From assembly GCA_025677815.1 (NCBI GenBank), contig JAIXMP010000005.1, positions 372,001-436,000 on the forward strand: 64,000 nt of DNA, in the 5' to 3' direction. Within the stretch, counting starts at the first letter, position 1. Each line of letters starts with the position of its first letter. The translations under genes were made by a program, and so were the position numbers. Below are positions 26,318 through 41,440 of this stretch, piece by piece. Under the pieces are notes generated by a model that was not told where the DNA came from, made no database searches, and saw only the letters and a program-made list of their open reading frames with translations. Source of the DNA: Phascolomyces articulosus (Eukaryota; Mucoromycota; Mucoromycetes; Mucorales; Lichtheimiaceae).

Positions 26318-27742
26318 CTAAACAGTAGAAGTAGGTGTAGTATCCATAGAAGACGACGATGTATCCGTAAGTGTCGGAATTTGCTGTTGTTGAGGAACAG
26401 TATCCAGGACAGCACGGAGAATATCACATCGACGTTCTAACATACCCAAAAATCCATGCATTTGATCCTTGTTCATTTGTACCAATAATGATAAAAACCG
26501 AGAATCTTCTTCATCCATCAGAGTAGATGGTTTCTTGTTCATCACAGGTGGAGTCATGATAACAGGTGTATTGTTTTCCATGGTCAACATGACTGAATCA
26601 TGATGAGAAGAAGAAGGAGGAGAAGGTGTAGATTGATAAGGTTCTTCGTCTTCTTCTCCTTCTGAAGAGGATGATGATGATGAACAACCAGAAGACCAAT
26701 CTCGACGACGACGTTGAATTTTAGCCTTGCGCATTTCAATAGGTCGATCACGATGATGTAAACGTGAATAAAGTCCACAAGCATTACAAACAGGTTGACC
26801 ACGTTCATTCTTACGCCATAAAGGTGTTTGTGTTTGACTACAATTAGCACATTGTACACCATTGGTATTATTTGACAATGGAGTAGTTGTACTAGTACCA
26901 AGAGTTGTCAGTGTCGATGTAGAACAGGTGGTTGTTTCATTTTCTTGTGAATCCTTCTTTTCATTCAATGAAGCTTGTTGTTCTTGTGTTGTTGTGGATG
27001 AAGAAGTGGTATTAATAGTAGTAGAAGGTTGTAATAAAGGTAAAGTGGTAATCATAGAAACCATAGGTTGCTGTGGAGTCACCGTCATGATACGTTCATT
27101 GGCATAAGGATGTGTTCTTAATTGACTACTTGTCTTGTGTCGAACATGTAAGGGTCGATGTTGACCATATTGTTTATAATAAAGACCACAAGCATTACAC
27201 AAAGTATGAGCACGATCCGGTGTACGTCGCCATAAAGGTGTCTTGGTCACTTTACAATTAAAACATTCCAATTTACGTGGTGGACGCGTGGATTTTTGAG
27301 TTGCTACTTTGATTGGTACTGTCGTTTGACCATGAGGTAAAGGTTTCTTGACACGAGGTTTCTTGGGTGTCTTTTGTGACTGTGATTGTTCTTGTTGTGG
27401 TTGTTGTGGCTGTTGTTGTTTTGTAAAAAGTTCAAGTTCTTCTAATGCTGCAAACGAGACTTGCTGTTGTTGTTGAGGTAAATCAGGTAAAATAGCAGGC
27501 ACAAAAAGATCTTGAAGGAATCCGTCTTCTTGTAATAATGAAGTAGGTGGAGAATCATCTAAACTTGATTCAGGTGAAGATGGAGAAGAAGAGCTTTCGG
27601 ATGAAGGAGAAGAGGATGAAAAATAAAGTGTTGGATCATATTCCATAGGAATAGGTTGTTGTTGTTGTAAGAGGCTCGCCAGGAAATCGGCCTGGACCTC
27701 GGGAGAAGATTGAAAAAGTGTCGAAATAGGATCGATGCTCAT
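26318..27742 (-). CDS. GATA-type transcription factor with two zinc fingers
   Basis: Intronless, 474 residues, nuclear regulator binding GATA motifs. Finger one (Cys 160 to Cys 185) is CX2CX18CX2C with [20 protein letters not shown]; finger two (Cys 298 to Cys 322) is CX2CX17CX2C with [19 protein letters not shown], followed by the basic run [11 protein letters not shown]. An acidic/Ser-rich N-terminus with poly-Gln, a Lys/Pro-rich basic stretch before finger one, and a C-terminal helix ([20 protein letters not shown]) flank them. Two fingers are the arrangement of the fungal iron regulators (Sre/Urbs1/Fep1), but the cysteine-rich block those carry between the fingers is not visible here, so an iron role is uncertain. 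It could be another double-GATA class. Confidence 0.9.
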   Translation of the reverse strand: MSIDPISTLFQSSPEVQADFLASLLQQQQPIPMEYDPTLYFSSSSPSSESSSSPSSPESSLDDSPPTSLLQEDGFLQDLFVPAILPDLPQQQQQVSFAALEELELFTKQQQPQQPQQEQSQSQKTPKKPRVKKPLPHGQTTVPIKVATQKSTRPPRKLECFNCKVTKTPLWRRTPDRAHTLCNACGLYYKQYGQHRPLHVRHKTSSQLRTHPYANERIMTVTPQQPMVSMITTLPLLQPSTTINTTSSSTTTQEQQASLNEKKDSQENETTTCSTSTLTTLGTSTTTPLSNNTNGVQCANCSQTQTPLWRKNERGQPVCNACGLYSRLHHRDRPIEMRKAKIQRRRRDWSSGCSSSSSSSEGEEDEEPYQSTPSPPSSSHHDSVMLTMENNTPVIMTPPVMNKKPSTLMDEEDSRFLSLLVQMNKDQMHGFLGMLERRCDILRAVLDTVPQQQQIPTLTDTSSSSMDTTPTSTV

Positions 27743-30700
27743 ATTTATAATATAAAAATGGGTTGTTGTTGTTTGATTGGTTGGTTGTTTAATTCGCTAC
27801 TTGTTGAATATAAAATGTTCTGATATGAAAATTGAATAAAGTATTTGGCGCTTTATCGTTTGGGAGGTTGTGTTGTTGTTAATAATAAATTGCTTTTGCT
27901 TGTAACTGTTGTAATATAAAATCTGAATTCGGGGGCGTTGTTCTGTATCAATCGACGTCGTTTCCTACGTGCTTTCCGTTATACATATAATAGTAGGCCA
28001 TCTTTTTTAATAAAATAATTTCTTTTCTTTTTTTAACTTCTTTTTTTAAAAAAGTCTTTTTGATAATAATTTCTTTCTTTTTTATAAATTAATTAAAAGG
28101 TAAAAAAATAAATGGATCAGAATTTGGAGTGCATCTTGAAACTTCGAAAGATGCACAAAATAAAATAAAATACGGGGAATAAGAAGGGTTCAGAAAATAT
28201 AAAAGAGTTGAATATAAAAAAAATAGTTAAGAATAGAGTGCGATGAGAGAGTTTGTTTGCTTAATATATATATGAATTTGATTGAATATATATAAAAAGC
28301 AATATATAATAAGCGTGGATTGTTATAATATAAAACACAGGTAAAGAAGTGTGTGAGTGATGTGGAGCAAAGAAGTAGCTGAACAATAAAAAAAAAGTGA
28401 AGAGCGAGAAAGAAAAGGAGGAAAAAAAAAATACGTTCAGTTCACGTCCTGTAAATAAAATAAAAAAATTTTTGGGCTTCTTTTTTTCCACTACGTTTTG
28501 ATCGGACTTTTTTTTGCTTATAAACCATTTTATGGCTAAATAACAAACTATATCCGCGCTCTCTGCGTGTACGTGTTTCTATTTCAAACCTATACAGTAA
28601 AATTTTTTATTATAATAATGATAATAATTCCTTTTATATCTATTCTTATATTGAATGATTGTATAATATATAATACATGGATCACGGTTAGATAGTATAA
28701 AACGCGTCAATAACAAGAAAGTGGAAAAGACAATGGGGTTATATAATAGAAGAAAAAAAAAAGTAATAGTCTAAATAGAGTAACACAGATGACTCAGGAA
28801 CGCACTATAAATGGATAGTGTGTCATTGTATCTTATCCAATCATATGTTGACTAGAGATAACGGAATGGATTGACCATTAAGGTGCTTTTTAGTACGACG
28901 ACTCTCTCTTTTTTTTCGTGGTTCTATTCTATAATATTTTTATTTAAGAATGTCTAATTTGTATATATTACAATATATAACGAATAGTACTGTGAGAAAA
29001 AAAAAAGCCATCCTTTCCCAGAAGTATTATATCCTTCCCCCCGTCGGTTCAAAATGTGGGTATATCGGAATACGATATATTAAATAAACAATAACAATAA
29101 ACTCATATGCACCATTATTTTTGTTTATAATAATGAACAAAGTAGTAAGAAGGTTTGTATAAGTATGACTATTAGTTTATATATAAAAATATACCCACAA
29201 TAGAAAACATCCTCGATTCGGCTGTTGAAAACCATATGGGAAAAGGTGGTTTTAGAGAACATAGAATGTTGTACGAAAATGATCTTCTTTTTTCCCTCAC
29301 GAACCCTCGTCACAGGAGAAGAAGACTATACTTCCCAGCTATTGGATTTTTGTGATCAAGGAACCTTTTTTTTTATTTATATTATAAAAATTTAAACAAG
29401 ATAAATGAATTCATGTGTATTCAACATCTTTTGACATGTAAACAAGGTGAACTAATGGATGCACGGACTTTGTAAATTAATAATAATAATAAAGAAGTCT
29501 GGACCGGAAACGAAATCAAAAACAGTAAACAATTCAATTATGATCACATGTTCTTGTTCATTCAGCACCTTGAACGAAATCCATTTGTTTAGAGAATAGA
29601 ACGATGATGACATATCATTTTTTCGCCGCTTGGATCGGCATTATATGCTTGTATAGTTAGGTTTATTATTAGCAAGAAGAAGATGTTATCTCCCTACTTC
29701 TTTACCTGTTCAAACTCAATTTTTATAATAATATATATTTCAACATAGAATGTCATGGATGATTATGAAAACTGTAGAAGGTGAATTCTGAGGTCAATCA
29801 CACAATAGCATCTTTATAATGACTGGTTACTACTGTCATTTGGAAATAATAGATGCACTGATAGGGGATGGAATCATTCAAAGTAAACTATAACTCTAAA
29901 ATAGCTCATGTACAATGTTGAATTTCTATCAAACGTTGTTTGTTTTCCAAAAAGTCAGATTTTTAATAACAACATCATACCATATGAACAAGTAATTGTA
30001 TTTTCATGAATGATCTAATTATTTCAGTTATAATATAAACTACGTATTAAAACATTGCCAAGTATGTAGATCAAAAAAAAAGCATCTGATGAACCTCATT
30101 CCTCCGGCATTCACTTTCTCAAAAGTAAAGTGATCGACAGACACTTCATTTAATTCTAATCGACTTTATCCAACCACCACCTTACTGCTAGCATATGAAT
30201 TTGTTATGGAACAAAAATTGGTTGATTAGTCTTATTATTGTTATTTAGAAAAAATAATACGTTCACATTCTATAGCGAAAATTCGATGGCGTATATATAA
30301 AAATACTTTGATTAATATAGAGAAAGCTATAGGGTTGAATGAACACGGATGATCCTTTGCCATATATTGATCCGTGGAGAATACTCGCTCACTACAAAAG
30401 CAAAAAAAAAGCACTTCCTTCAGAATTATGAGGATACCCCATCGAAGGCTTATTCATGCAATTTGAAATCTTCTATGTTTATCATCAAAAAAAGTACACA
30501 ACAACACTATAAATATATCCACAAGAAATCATAATTGAGAATAGAAATCGATAGTGGAATACTCCTAATGAAAGGCGAGCAAACGAGACATACCCAACCA
30601 TATCCTATTACCTTGTTTATCATGTTTTGATATTAGCAACACTTCTTGTAATCCTGTGACAATAGTATTATTCTAAACGTTTCTATCAAGAATCATTAAT

Positions 30701-33700
30701 ATCTCTGTTAGATAAAGCATACGACAGGTTTCCTCCTCCATATCATCAGGTTATGTCGTTCTGTAAAAAGCGTAAATAATAATACACATGCATTTATTAT
30801 GAAAAACCAAACTCGATTGTCAAAAGCACATCCAATTTTTACAATCACGAAATACTTATGTTTTGTTTATGTCTAAATGACAAGGACAGAAATCGTCAGC
30901 TAAGAAATTACAATAATAATAATATTAAGCAAAACATAGCACATGTCAAACAATAGAATTATCACATCTGTGACATTTGAATACTTGAATAATGTGATTT
31001 AAATTTATAAAAAAAAGTGGGAAAATGATAGGAGGATAAAAATGCCATGATGAATGAATTTATATCATACTGCTACGAAATTTTTTTAGCGTCAATGAAA
31101 ATCATCGCTAATCATACCAGTGCTCAATGATTAAATCATTTGAAAAAAAAACGGTTATTTAAGAGAGAATGGACACTAATAAATACACCGCAATGAAAAA
31201 CAAATACAATAGAATCCTAGTAGAGGTACACTATAACCAAAGAGCTTTTCCTGTAACTACTGTTGTATTGGCCTTATAACACATATCGTATTTAACATGG
31301 TTCCTCAGCTCATTATTACGAACAAAAGAAAGTGCACAATCACATTGTCCGTTTTTTGAATAGCGGTTTATCCCTTAATACCATTCTATAAGCGAATAAA
31401 AATCACTACACTGAGAGGAATATATTGATCGGAATAACTCATTTGTCGTCATTGTCTCTACCTACCTACCGTTTGGAAAACTTTTAGAAATGAGTCAGAC
31501 TTTTACTTAGTAATATTCATTATATTCTTTTTTAGTTTCGTTTATAAGTGATCGTCTATCTGATGACAAGGTATGTAACAAAACACGGCATATTATTACG
31601 TAATAACTTTTGAGAAAAGAAAATTGCCTACTGTCCTTGCTTACCCTTATTTTGCACTTGTATATTTACACATGAATTGTGTATATATACTTACGACTGA
31701 AATTCTTAAAAACCTTCGATTTCGAATATAATACTTATCAAGGAACTTTATTTTTTACTAATCAAGGCTGGCCTGATACAATGCTTATTATCAATAATAC
31801 TTCTGGCTATTATTCCTCTACTGCACTTATGAATTATCATCCAACTACCATTAGCATGATTGGAATATCAAACAGCCCAACACACGCACATATATAAACT
31901 TCGTCATGCTTATTAAAGCTTATTACAATTATAAACTGTTTCTCTAAAAGTTCATGAATTCTCTTGCAAGTATAGTCCAATATAAAGAGTCCATTACACT
32001 ATAACACAACATACAATTCATCATCGATTATTTTATACAGCATTTTTATATATTTTATGAGTTTTGATCATTCGCATGAATGTTATTTGTGGATCAATAT
32101 AGGATGAGGACCCACGATTTATAACAGCAAGTTGCCGAAATGTGAGACTTTTTGCAGTTTAATGCAAAGAACTTTAGAACTGTATAAAAAAAATTCAAAG
32201 ATTATCTTTTTTTTTCAGGCAAACAAGAAACTCGAATATAGCCTCGTGGATGCTGGATTCAAAATATAGTGATTACCCCAGACATAATGTATGATTCTCT
32301 CTGTTTCCATGACAGAAGATGAGTAGGAGAAGGTTTATATACTGGAGTAAAAAAAAAAGGATTTGATGGTATTTATAAATGAAGCCTTTCTCTCAAATAA
32401 TATTATCTTTCAAACAGATGATATGACCCAAGCGGCCAGCGTTGGTCAAAAGTGATTATCAAATATATATGATTCTCTCAAAACAACAAAGAGCTGTGAT
32501 GAAGAGAGATTATACTAATAAATATTAAGTATAAACTATCAAAGCTGTCGTTGGAATTTGCCGTCAAGTTGAGTAAAAGATAAAAAGAGCAATAACAGGA
32601 AAACCGACCACAGGATCCCAAAATTCTTGAAAGAATGCGCACAAAAGAAACGGTTTTCCCATGTTATATAAATTTTATTGAAACATGACTGGCGAAAGTA
32701 AACAAGGCATCATATATTTTGATATGTTACTAACAGTAACAAAACTATCATGATATTAAAAATGCAAGCAAATCTTCCAAAGTAGCATTGCATTATATCC
32801 ATAAATGAGATATCTAAATCTTCGCCGTCATCATGCTGGAGATTTTTCAAATGGGATAAACTCAGACGCGTCCAGCAATTAAAATTGGCTTATGACGACT
32901 ATGAATATAGTAATATTCCAAGGCAATACTTTTAACAATCAATATGATATATTTGTCACAATATTTCAAGAAGATAGTGTTACTAATAATCAATTGACAA
33001 CATGAAATACTTTATTTTGCTTTTAAAAAAAAGAATTGGAATATTGTATTTAGCTACTTTTTTTGAGCTATACATAGATAGAACAAAATCATCGCAAACA
33101 CTCAATGATTATCCACGCTCAGCAGTATCGAAGTTTACTATATAACACATAGTTCTATACACTAAAAGGAATGATTATATATGGACAGATTATTCAAGCA
33201 GTTTTGATTGTTTCTAAGGACACCACCATCAGACTTTGATTGAATTTTAATTTTTGGATTACAGTACAAAAAGATGAACATGTCATGTTTTACTTGTCCA
33301 GATTCTATACACTCTCACTTGCTCGGGATTGAATAAAATAAATTATGCCATCCTTCAAAAGCTTCATAGAAAATGGTTTATATCAAGGAATACCGCTATC
33401 AATAGACTAAAATATGGGAAAGATGACACGCACCATATTGTTATTTTACAGGTAGTTAGGATCAATATATATCAACAGTAGCCAGCAGCATTATTGTTGT
33501 TATTATGAAAGAGGCATAAGAAGAGTTAATGTATCGTAATACTATAATATATACTTCAAAACCCAACCATTTATTTTGGAGAATACCTACCAATGCATAT
33601 ATATTAGAAAAGTACGTTCCATTTTATTTTAGGGGAGATAGATAAAAAATGATGCTGCTTTGGCAGGCGCAAGACTTGATAGTTTCTCTACCACAAATCC

Positions 33701-33978
33701 TCAAGATGATGAATATTATCATGGAATATGGATGCACAGGCCTTCATGAACTTTGTATGAATATCTAGCAGTGTAGTTTCTATACATGTACATATATTCT
33801 ACTAATTAGCAACATACGTAACTATACAAAGAAATTGAGTTATCCTCGAGTGGTTCACCAGATTTGACTCCATTCAAGACAGAAATATATTATTAGAGTG
33901 CAGAGAAATGCTTTCCTTGTTTTTCCATTTATCAAGCTAAAGGCAGTATTACTGACTGAATATTTTTAAAAATGATGA

Positions 33979-34218
33979 AGTACCAATATACAGAAAACTG
34001 ATTCGTTCTCTGTTCATCAAATCTTCTCGCCCGCTCAAAATGCAAGTGTAAAGCGAGAGTTAAAGGTTGTGGTAAATGCAGCAGGAATGGAAAACCTAAA
34101 GAGCATTTATCTACAATCATATGATCATTATACCTTTATTTCCATATTTCTAATGAAAGCGAAAGACAAATTAGAAACTGTTGAAACATTTCATATATTT
34201 GGAAAAATACTATGTTTA
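33979..34218 (+). pseudogene. LRR-like gene remnant (tentative)
   Basis: An 80-codon open stretch between in-frame stops, with no usable start and no partner exons found. Its second half looks like irregular leucine-rich repeats (LKVVVNAAGMENLKSIYLQS and KDKLETVETFHIFGK), similar in style to the F-box/LRR gene at the left end of the window. It may be a decayed copy of such a gene, or chance. Confidence 0.25.
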
Positions 34219-34621
34219 TAACGAAGTAGTTATTTAACTATGAGTAGATGTATCTTGCAGAAAGTTTACAAACCAACAACAATAAGCTACTACTCCTCGA
34301 TCCCATCAATTTTCCATTCGTACAATTATTCTTTTTATTTATTCCTATTATATATTGAAACCGAATATATCCAACAAATCATTCATTCTTAAAATGTAGT
34401 AAGTAGTAGCATCGAAAGTCCAATTTCAAAGCCATTAGGTATACAAAGAAGTAATGATAGATCATTATCCCAACAGCTGGTATGTGGTGGCTAATAACGG
34501 TTGTTTACCTGCTTCACTCAAAGAATAAAGTCCTTTCTCCCGATTTTATTGCGTTTTTTTTTCATTAAAGAAATAACAACAGCAGTGAATAACGTCAACA
34601 TAATTTTCTACTATTTGTTGC

Positions 34622-35002
34622 AGACAAAGAAAGACGACGGAAATTCTGGTGTTCCATTTGAGAGGATATAAAACCATTCATGATGACGAAATGGAAAGAA
34701 GAGAAATTGTTCGACCAGTACAAAACATCTATTCTAAAGAACATTAAAAACAATTGGAGAATACAGCATAATATATTTTCAAAAAACCACAGCAATTTGA
34801 TCCAAAGATCAAAACATTCCACAGAATTCAAAAAGTTATGTACAGGATTAAATAAACAAGAGAAATACGGCGTGAGTATGCTTTTGCATACATCACACAA
34901 ACGAGAAAAAATAAAGGAAAAAGGGTGACAAAAAAGGAAAGAAACTGTGGATGGAAAAAAGAAAGAACCGTTAGAATGATTACTCATGGTTATATTTTGT
35001 AA
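34622..35002 (+). pseudogene. Broken coding-like stretch with in-frame TAA codons
   Basis: After a good acceptor-like TTGTTGCAG at 34621-34623 region, one frame runs 126 codons to TAA with only three internal stops, all TAA. The peptides between them look protein-like (ILVFHLRGYKTIHDDEMERR; QQFDPKIKTFHRIQKVMYRI; TREIRREYAFAYITQTRK). Two other frames (34680-34928 + and 34595-34987 -) are also open, so composition bias (purine-rich plus strand) may explain part of this. No family recognised. Confidence 0.25.
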
Positions 35003-36980
35003 TGGAACAATAGGAAATATTAAAGACAGGTAGTGTGTACTATTTAATTCTACAAAAGAAGAAATCTATGAATGTACAGGGACACGAAAATTTCATATTT
35101 AAGATAAAAGTAATAATGACGCACAATGTTTTTTTAACCCCCCATCAATCTCCATCATCAACTTAGCTATCATTGTAAGAGTCAAGATCAAGTCGCATGT
35201 TCACGTTGGTCACCAACTGATAACGAAGAAATTATTTAAATATAAAATATACAATGATTTAGAAATACATGGCCCAAGGTCCATATGGCTCAATAAGAGA
35301 GAAACCTTTTATAACAACAAATCATGCAATGGTACAAATCCAACATAAACATGTTATCTTTTATATACAAATCATAGATATGTAATCCGACATTACTAGG
35401 TAAACCCTGTATTATTATACATACGTAAGAAGGAAATGGTGAAATGAATCAAAAACAACATGAACAAGGATATATCGCATTGCATAAAATGAAAAAGCTT
35501 CAAGTATTTATTCTACCATTACAAAATGTAACATAGTAAACATTTCATTTTCATCAATGACACCATAAATCTACATTTAATAAGATATAATTATTAACCT
35601 CTTATCATTTTTCCATATTTCAATCAATTACAAGAAGTCAGATATCATTGTTCACCAATAATTCATAAAGATTCTATTCGCCGTTAAACCCCAAACCTGT
35701 ACAACATATTATAAATTCGTTTGTTGAGACTAGCAAAAAAAAAAGAGAGACTATAATAAGTTGTAAAGTTTAATGGTCTCTATCCTACGAATGCTGTTGA
35801 CCTTTGGAATTATTTTTCTGTTCTATATGTAGAGCAAAAGGGTGGGATGCATCAAAAAATCACATTGTTATCGTCATCAAAGCTACAAGAGAAGGAAATA
35901 ATAACACTATGAATGATAAGGATACTACCCGATAAAAACATATAAAAACGAAAAAAGCTAAATGTAGCATTATTGGACTTAGCGCAACAACAACAATAAT
36001 AAGAAAGACTAAAATATGAAGTGATCGGCTATACTATGAATAACAATAATAAAATAGGGAAATTCATTGTAGTTAACTATTCATTAAACGGATAATAATC
36101 AAAACTCCCATCTTGGAATGTTTTTGAGGAAGGGTATGTAGTTAATAAGCATTCATTTAGTAATGACCATTTTATATCTAAAAATTGCCACTAACCCTAT
36201 GATAGTATGAATACTAAATTTGGTAAAAATAAGGAGTAGTAGCAACAAACTTAGCAATCTTTCGATCGAGGGAACAGAAAGTGGGGATATTATACAATTA
36301 TTTGTTGATGACAACGCATTTATTGATGGTTGCCTAGCCTATTCTTACGCTTCTCAATGACTCAGAAAAATTATACATTTGATGTTTCTCACGAAAAAAA
36401 CTGCCGTCCATTCTGCTGGAATTTTAACAGTTTCATCGTTTTGAGCACCTCATACGGTAGTGACAACCGCCTTCAACATGGATCACAGTAATACTGACTT
36501 GGAATATCCGATAATTAAAGAACGTATTAGAACACTTTATAATGCACAAAGATATATGGAATAGGTTGAAAGTTGACTTATTTCAAGAACTCGTGGTACT
36601 GTCAAATACTGTCCGTATCAATCTCTCTCAGACTGAAAATCAAGTAAATACGACAACATTTAAACTTCAAGTCCATCTCATGGGGAAGAAAAAGGTATAT
36701 CATTACTGAATATACCATTGCAGTTTGACAGGTGTCACTAACTAAATGTGCAAGAGCACGAAAAATGACATCCCCGTTATTCATTAATCATCGTCAATAC
36801 ATAATCATCAATAAGAGGCCAATATACTAATAGAACGAGGACTATATATCAGATGGCCAAAAGAGCACCTATATGAAATGAAACGTGTTGTTTCAGATAA
36901 TAATATATATTGTAGCGTTCTGTTCTGTCTCCACATCATGTTCTTTATTCAAGATATTATATTATTATTTTATTACTTGT

Positions 36981-37060
36981 GACAATGCCCGCTGAATGAC
37001 CCGAAGCAACGCGTAGGGACTCATCATTCGAGCGAAGCGAGAAAGGACAGCTAGCTAGTT
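36981..37060. repeat. GC-rich island with hairpins
   Basis: A sharply GC-richer patch in AT-rich surroundings. GAATGA-CCC (36994-37002) can pair with GGG (37016-37018) and TCATTC (37024-37029), and is followed by CGAGCGAAGCGAG (37029-37041), which contains the stable mini-hairpin sequence GCGAAGC. It may be the end of a decayed mobile element or a structured RNA; origin unknown. Confidence 0.35.
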
Positions 37061-39363
37061 CTTATGATTACTATTAGTAAAATTTACTATTTTACATCGA
37101 AAAAGCAAAATTATGGAAAATTATACAATAACATATATTCTGTGAAATAATTTAAAGGATCATAAAAATGGAAACCCGATATTGGAAAGAAGAGCATAAG
37201 AACTAAAAAAAGTTTCGTGTTTCTTTCGGCCACGTAGATAAAAATTATTTCAGATGATGATATTAATTTTAACAAATACCATATAGAGGTTTCTAGTAAG
37301 TAGCTCTACATTTTTGATAAACTGTTGTAAAAAACTTAAGTCAGGACGTTGATGAAGCTGAATAATAATCAATTATAACAGATTCACTGCAGGTATATGG
37401 ATGAACTCATTGGACTTATATTTTTCTTGTTTACATTTTTACTACACGACGAATAAAAAAATTAACTTGAAGATTCTCGTGTATAAAAAAAAAAGACAAG
37501 TAAAAAGCAAAGCGATATAACAAGGAATTATTGATTTTGTTTTCAATTGTTACAAAAAATAGGAAATACAATGGAGAACACAAAAGTTAGCAACAACCAT
37601 TTAGCAACAAAAAGAAGAAAATGTTCCATTTTGTGTAGTCACTAAAAGAAAAAAACAAGGAACAGGAGAGGGCTAGCAAGCACAAAACATATAGAGATAT
37701 GTTATTTTGTTGGTGGTGATCCTTTAGAAAAGAGCCGAGGCAGGCTTTTAGTCTTTTGTATGAATCCAAATCTTTCATATAGCATCAAGGTAAATATAAC
37801 GATAGTAGTAGTGGGATTTAGGTTATTATTAGATGAGACAATATGGAACAAAAAAAACCACATACGTACACAACGGAATAAAGAATAATTGATTTTTTGG
37901 ATTTTCTCATATATTAATTACAACACTGGAATTGAATGGACCAGAACATAGACTACTAAGAAAAAAAACGAAGAAAGTTGCACGCCGGAATCATATTCAA
38001 TAGAACAACAGCAATAATAATAGTTGTAACACATGACGACAAAAATACTCGAAGGCTTTTAACCAGAAGGAAAATTCGACTGGAGTATATGAAATCATAC
38101 CAACAAAAAAAGTTCATAAAATCTCAATGTACGAGATAGAATGCCATACGTCTTATTTTTTAACAAAAAAAAAAAAGATGATGGAAACAACACACTAGAC
38201 GATCGTTTGACAAAGGGAAAATAAGAGATGCTGATCTTTTTGCGATACAATGTGATAAAACACAAGAAAAAGTACCACATAACACAATCCTTTTATTATC
38301 TGTTGGCTGCTATTAATTTTTTTTAAAAAATTGTTGAAATGATGAAGACTAGGGGATTGAGAATAATTCATCAGTTGTGGGAATAAATGCGAGAAAGTGA
38401 CAATATCTGGTCTCTCTTACGATTCAATAAGGACAATTCATAATACTAATCGAAATTAAATAGATGTTATCAATATAAGGGCCAATGTTTCTATACCTTT
38501 TCACATAGTATGATATATTCATATTTCTTGGTCGCTAACCCAACATAAGAACATCCTGTAATTCAAAACAAGCATTTATATAACTGTAAAGGTTCAAGAA
38601 GCATAAATTGTATTTCGTCATAATTCATAAAGCAGATAATCATGTAGTATAGAAACCGGATGAATCATCCTCTATGTAGCTGATAAATCGCCTTTATGTT
38701 TAATATATGGAGTCCCAGATAGCCCGAAGGAATTATACACAGTATAGGATTTTAAATGATTCTGTCATTGAGCTGTTTACTACGCTACAATAATTTCACC
38801 AGAATTATAAATAGTTGGATTCTTGAAAACAGTGCATTGACTTTTAGCTTATGGTGATATTGACGACTCTCCATTAAAGAAATTTTAGAGGTATCAAGGG
38901 CTCTTGATGTAATAAATCCTCATCATGAATGTTTTTACGTATGAATAATATATTAAACGAATCAAACCATCATGAATCAAGGTGCCTAATCAGTATATTC
39001 GCATAAATAGTTCGAATAAACAAAGGGAAGAAAGGACAACAGATATTTTCAAAACTAATATATATAGAAATATAAAAAGAATGTGTTCTTCAGTTATTTT
39101 TATTATGTATATAGAACTTTATATGAAATCCTCCCATATCGTGAACCTTTTATAAATTCAATAATGAAAATCTCAAGAGTTAAAAAATAAATTGCTGTTT
39201 GAAATAAAAAATTTTAATGCCAAAAAAAAGAGATGGATGAAGTTTTTATATATATAATCAGTGAAATCATACATAGAGTTTTGAGATGATAGTAAAATGA
39301 GAATTGCGTTGGGTTGGGGGGGGAAGGGGTATGCTGAAAAAAAATAAAGAAATATAAAAATAT

Positions 39364-41440
<2,077 letters not shown>

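Larger units (their letters stand above)
27743..39363. other. 11.6-kb gene-poor region
   Basis: No intact gene with start, splice logic and recognisable product was found on either strand. The first roughly 1 kb is presumably the GATA-factor promoter. The rest is AT-rich with scattered protein-like frames that are short or interrupted (33642-33746, 33979-34218, 34622-35002, 36200-36360, 36446-36562) and a GC-rich hairpin island at 36981-37060. It reads like old, decayed gene or transposon sequence. An unrecognised long non-coding RNA cannot be excluded from sequence alone. Confidence 0.5.

Noticed and set aside
34595..34987. 130-codon minus-strand frame rich in Phe, Leu and Cys
   Set aside because: Complement of a purine-rich plus-strand stretch; no signal peptide or membrane pattern beyond what composition gives. 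The plus strand looks at least as protein-like.
36981..37060. Hammerhead ribozyme on the minus strand (TGATGAGTCC)
   Set aside because: The core needs CUGAUGA and a GAAA box; here the C is replaced by A and no GAAA follows at the right place, and stem II would have a mismatch.
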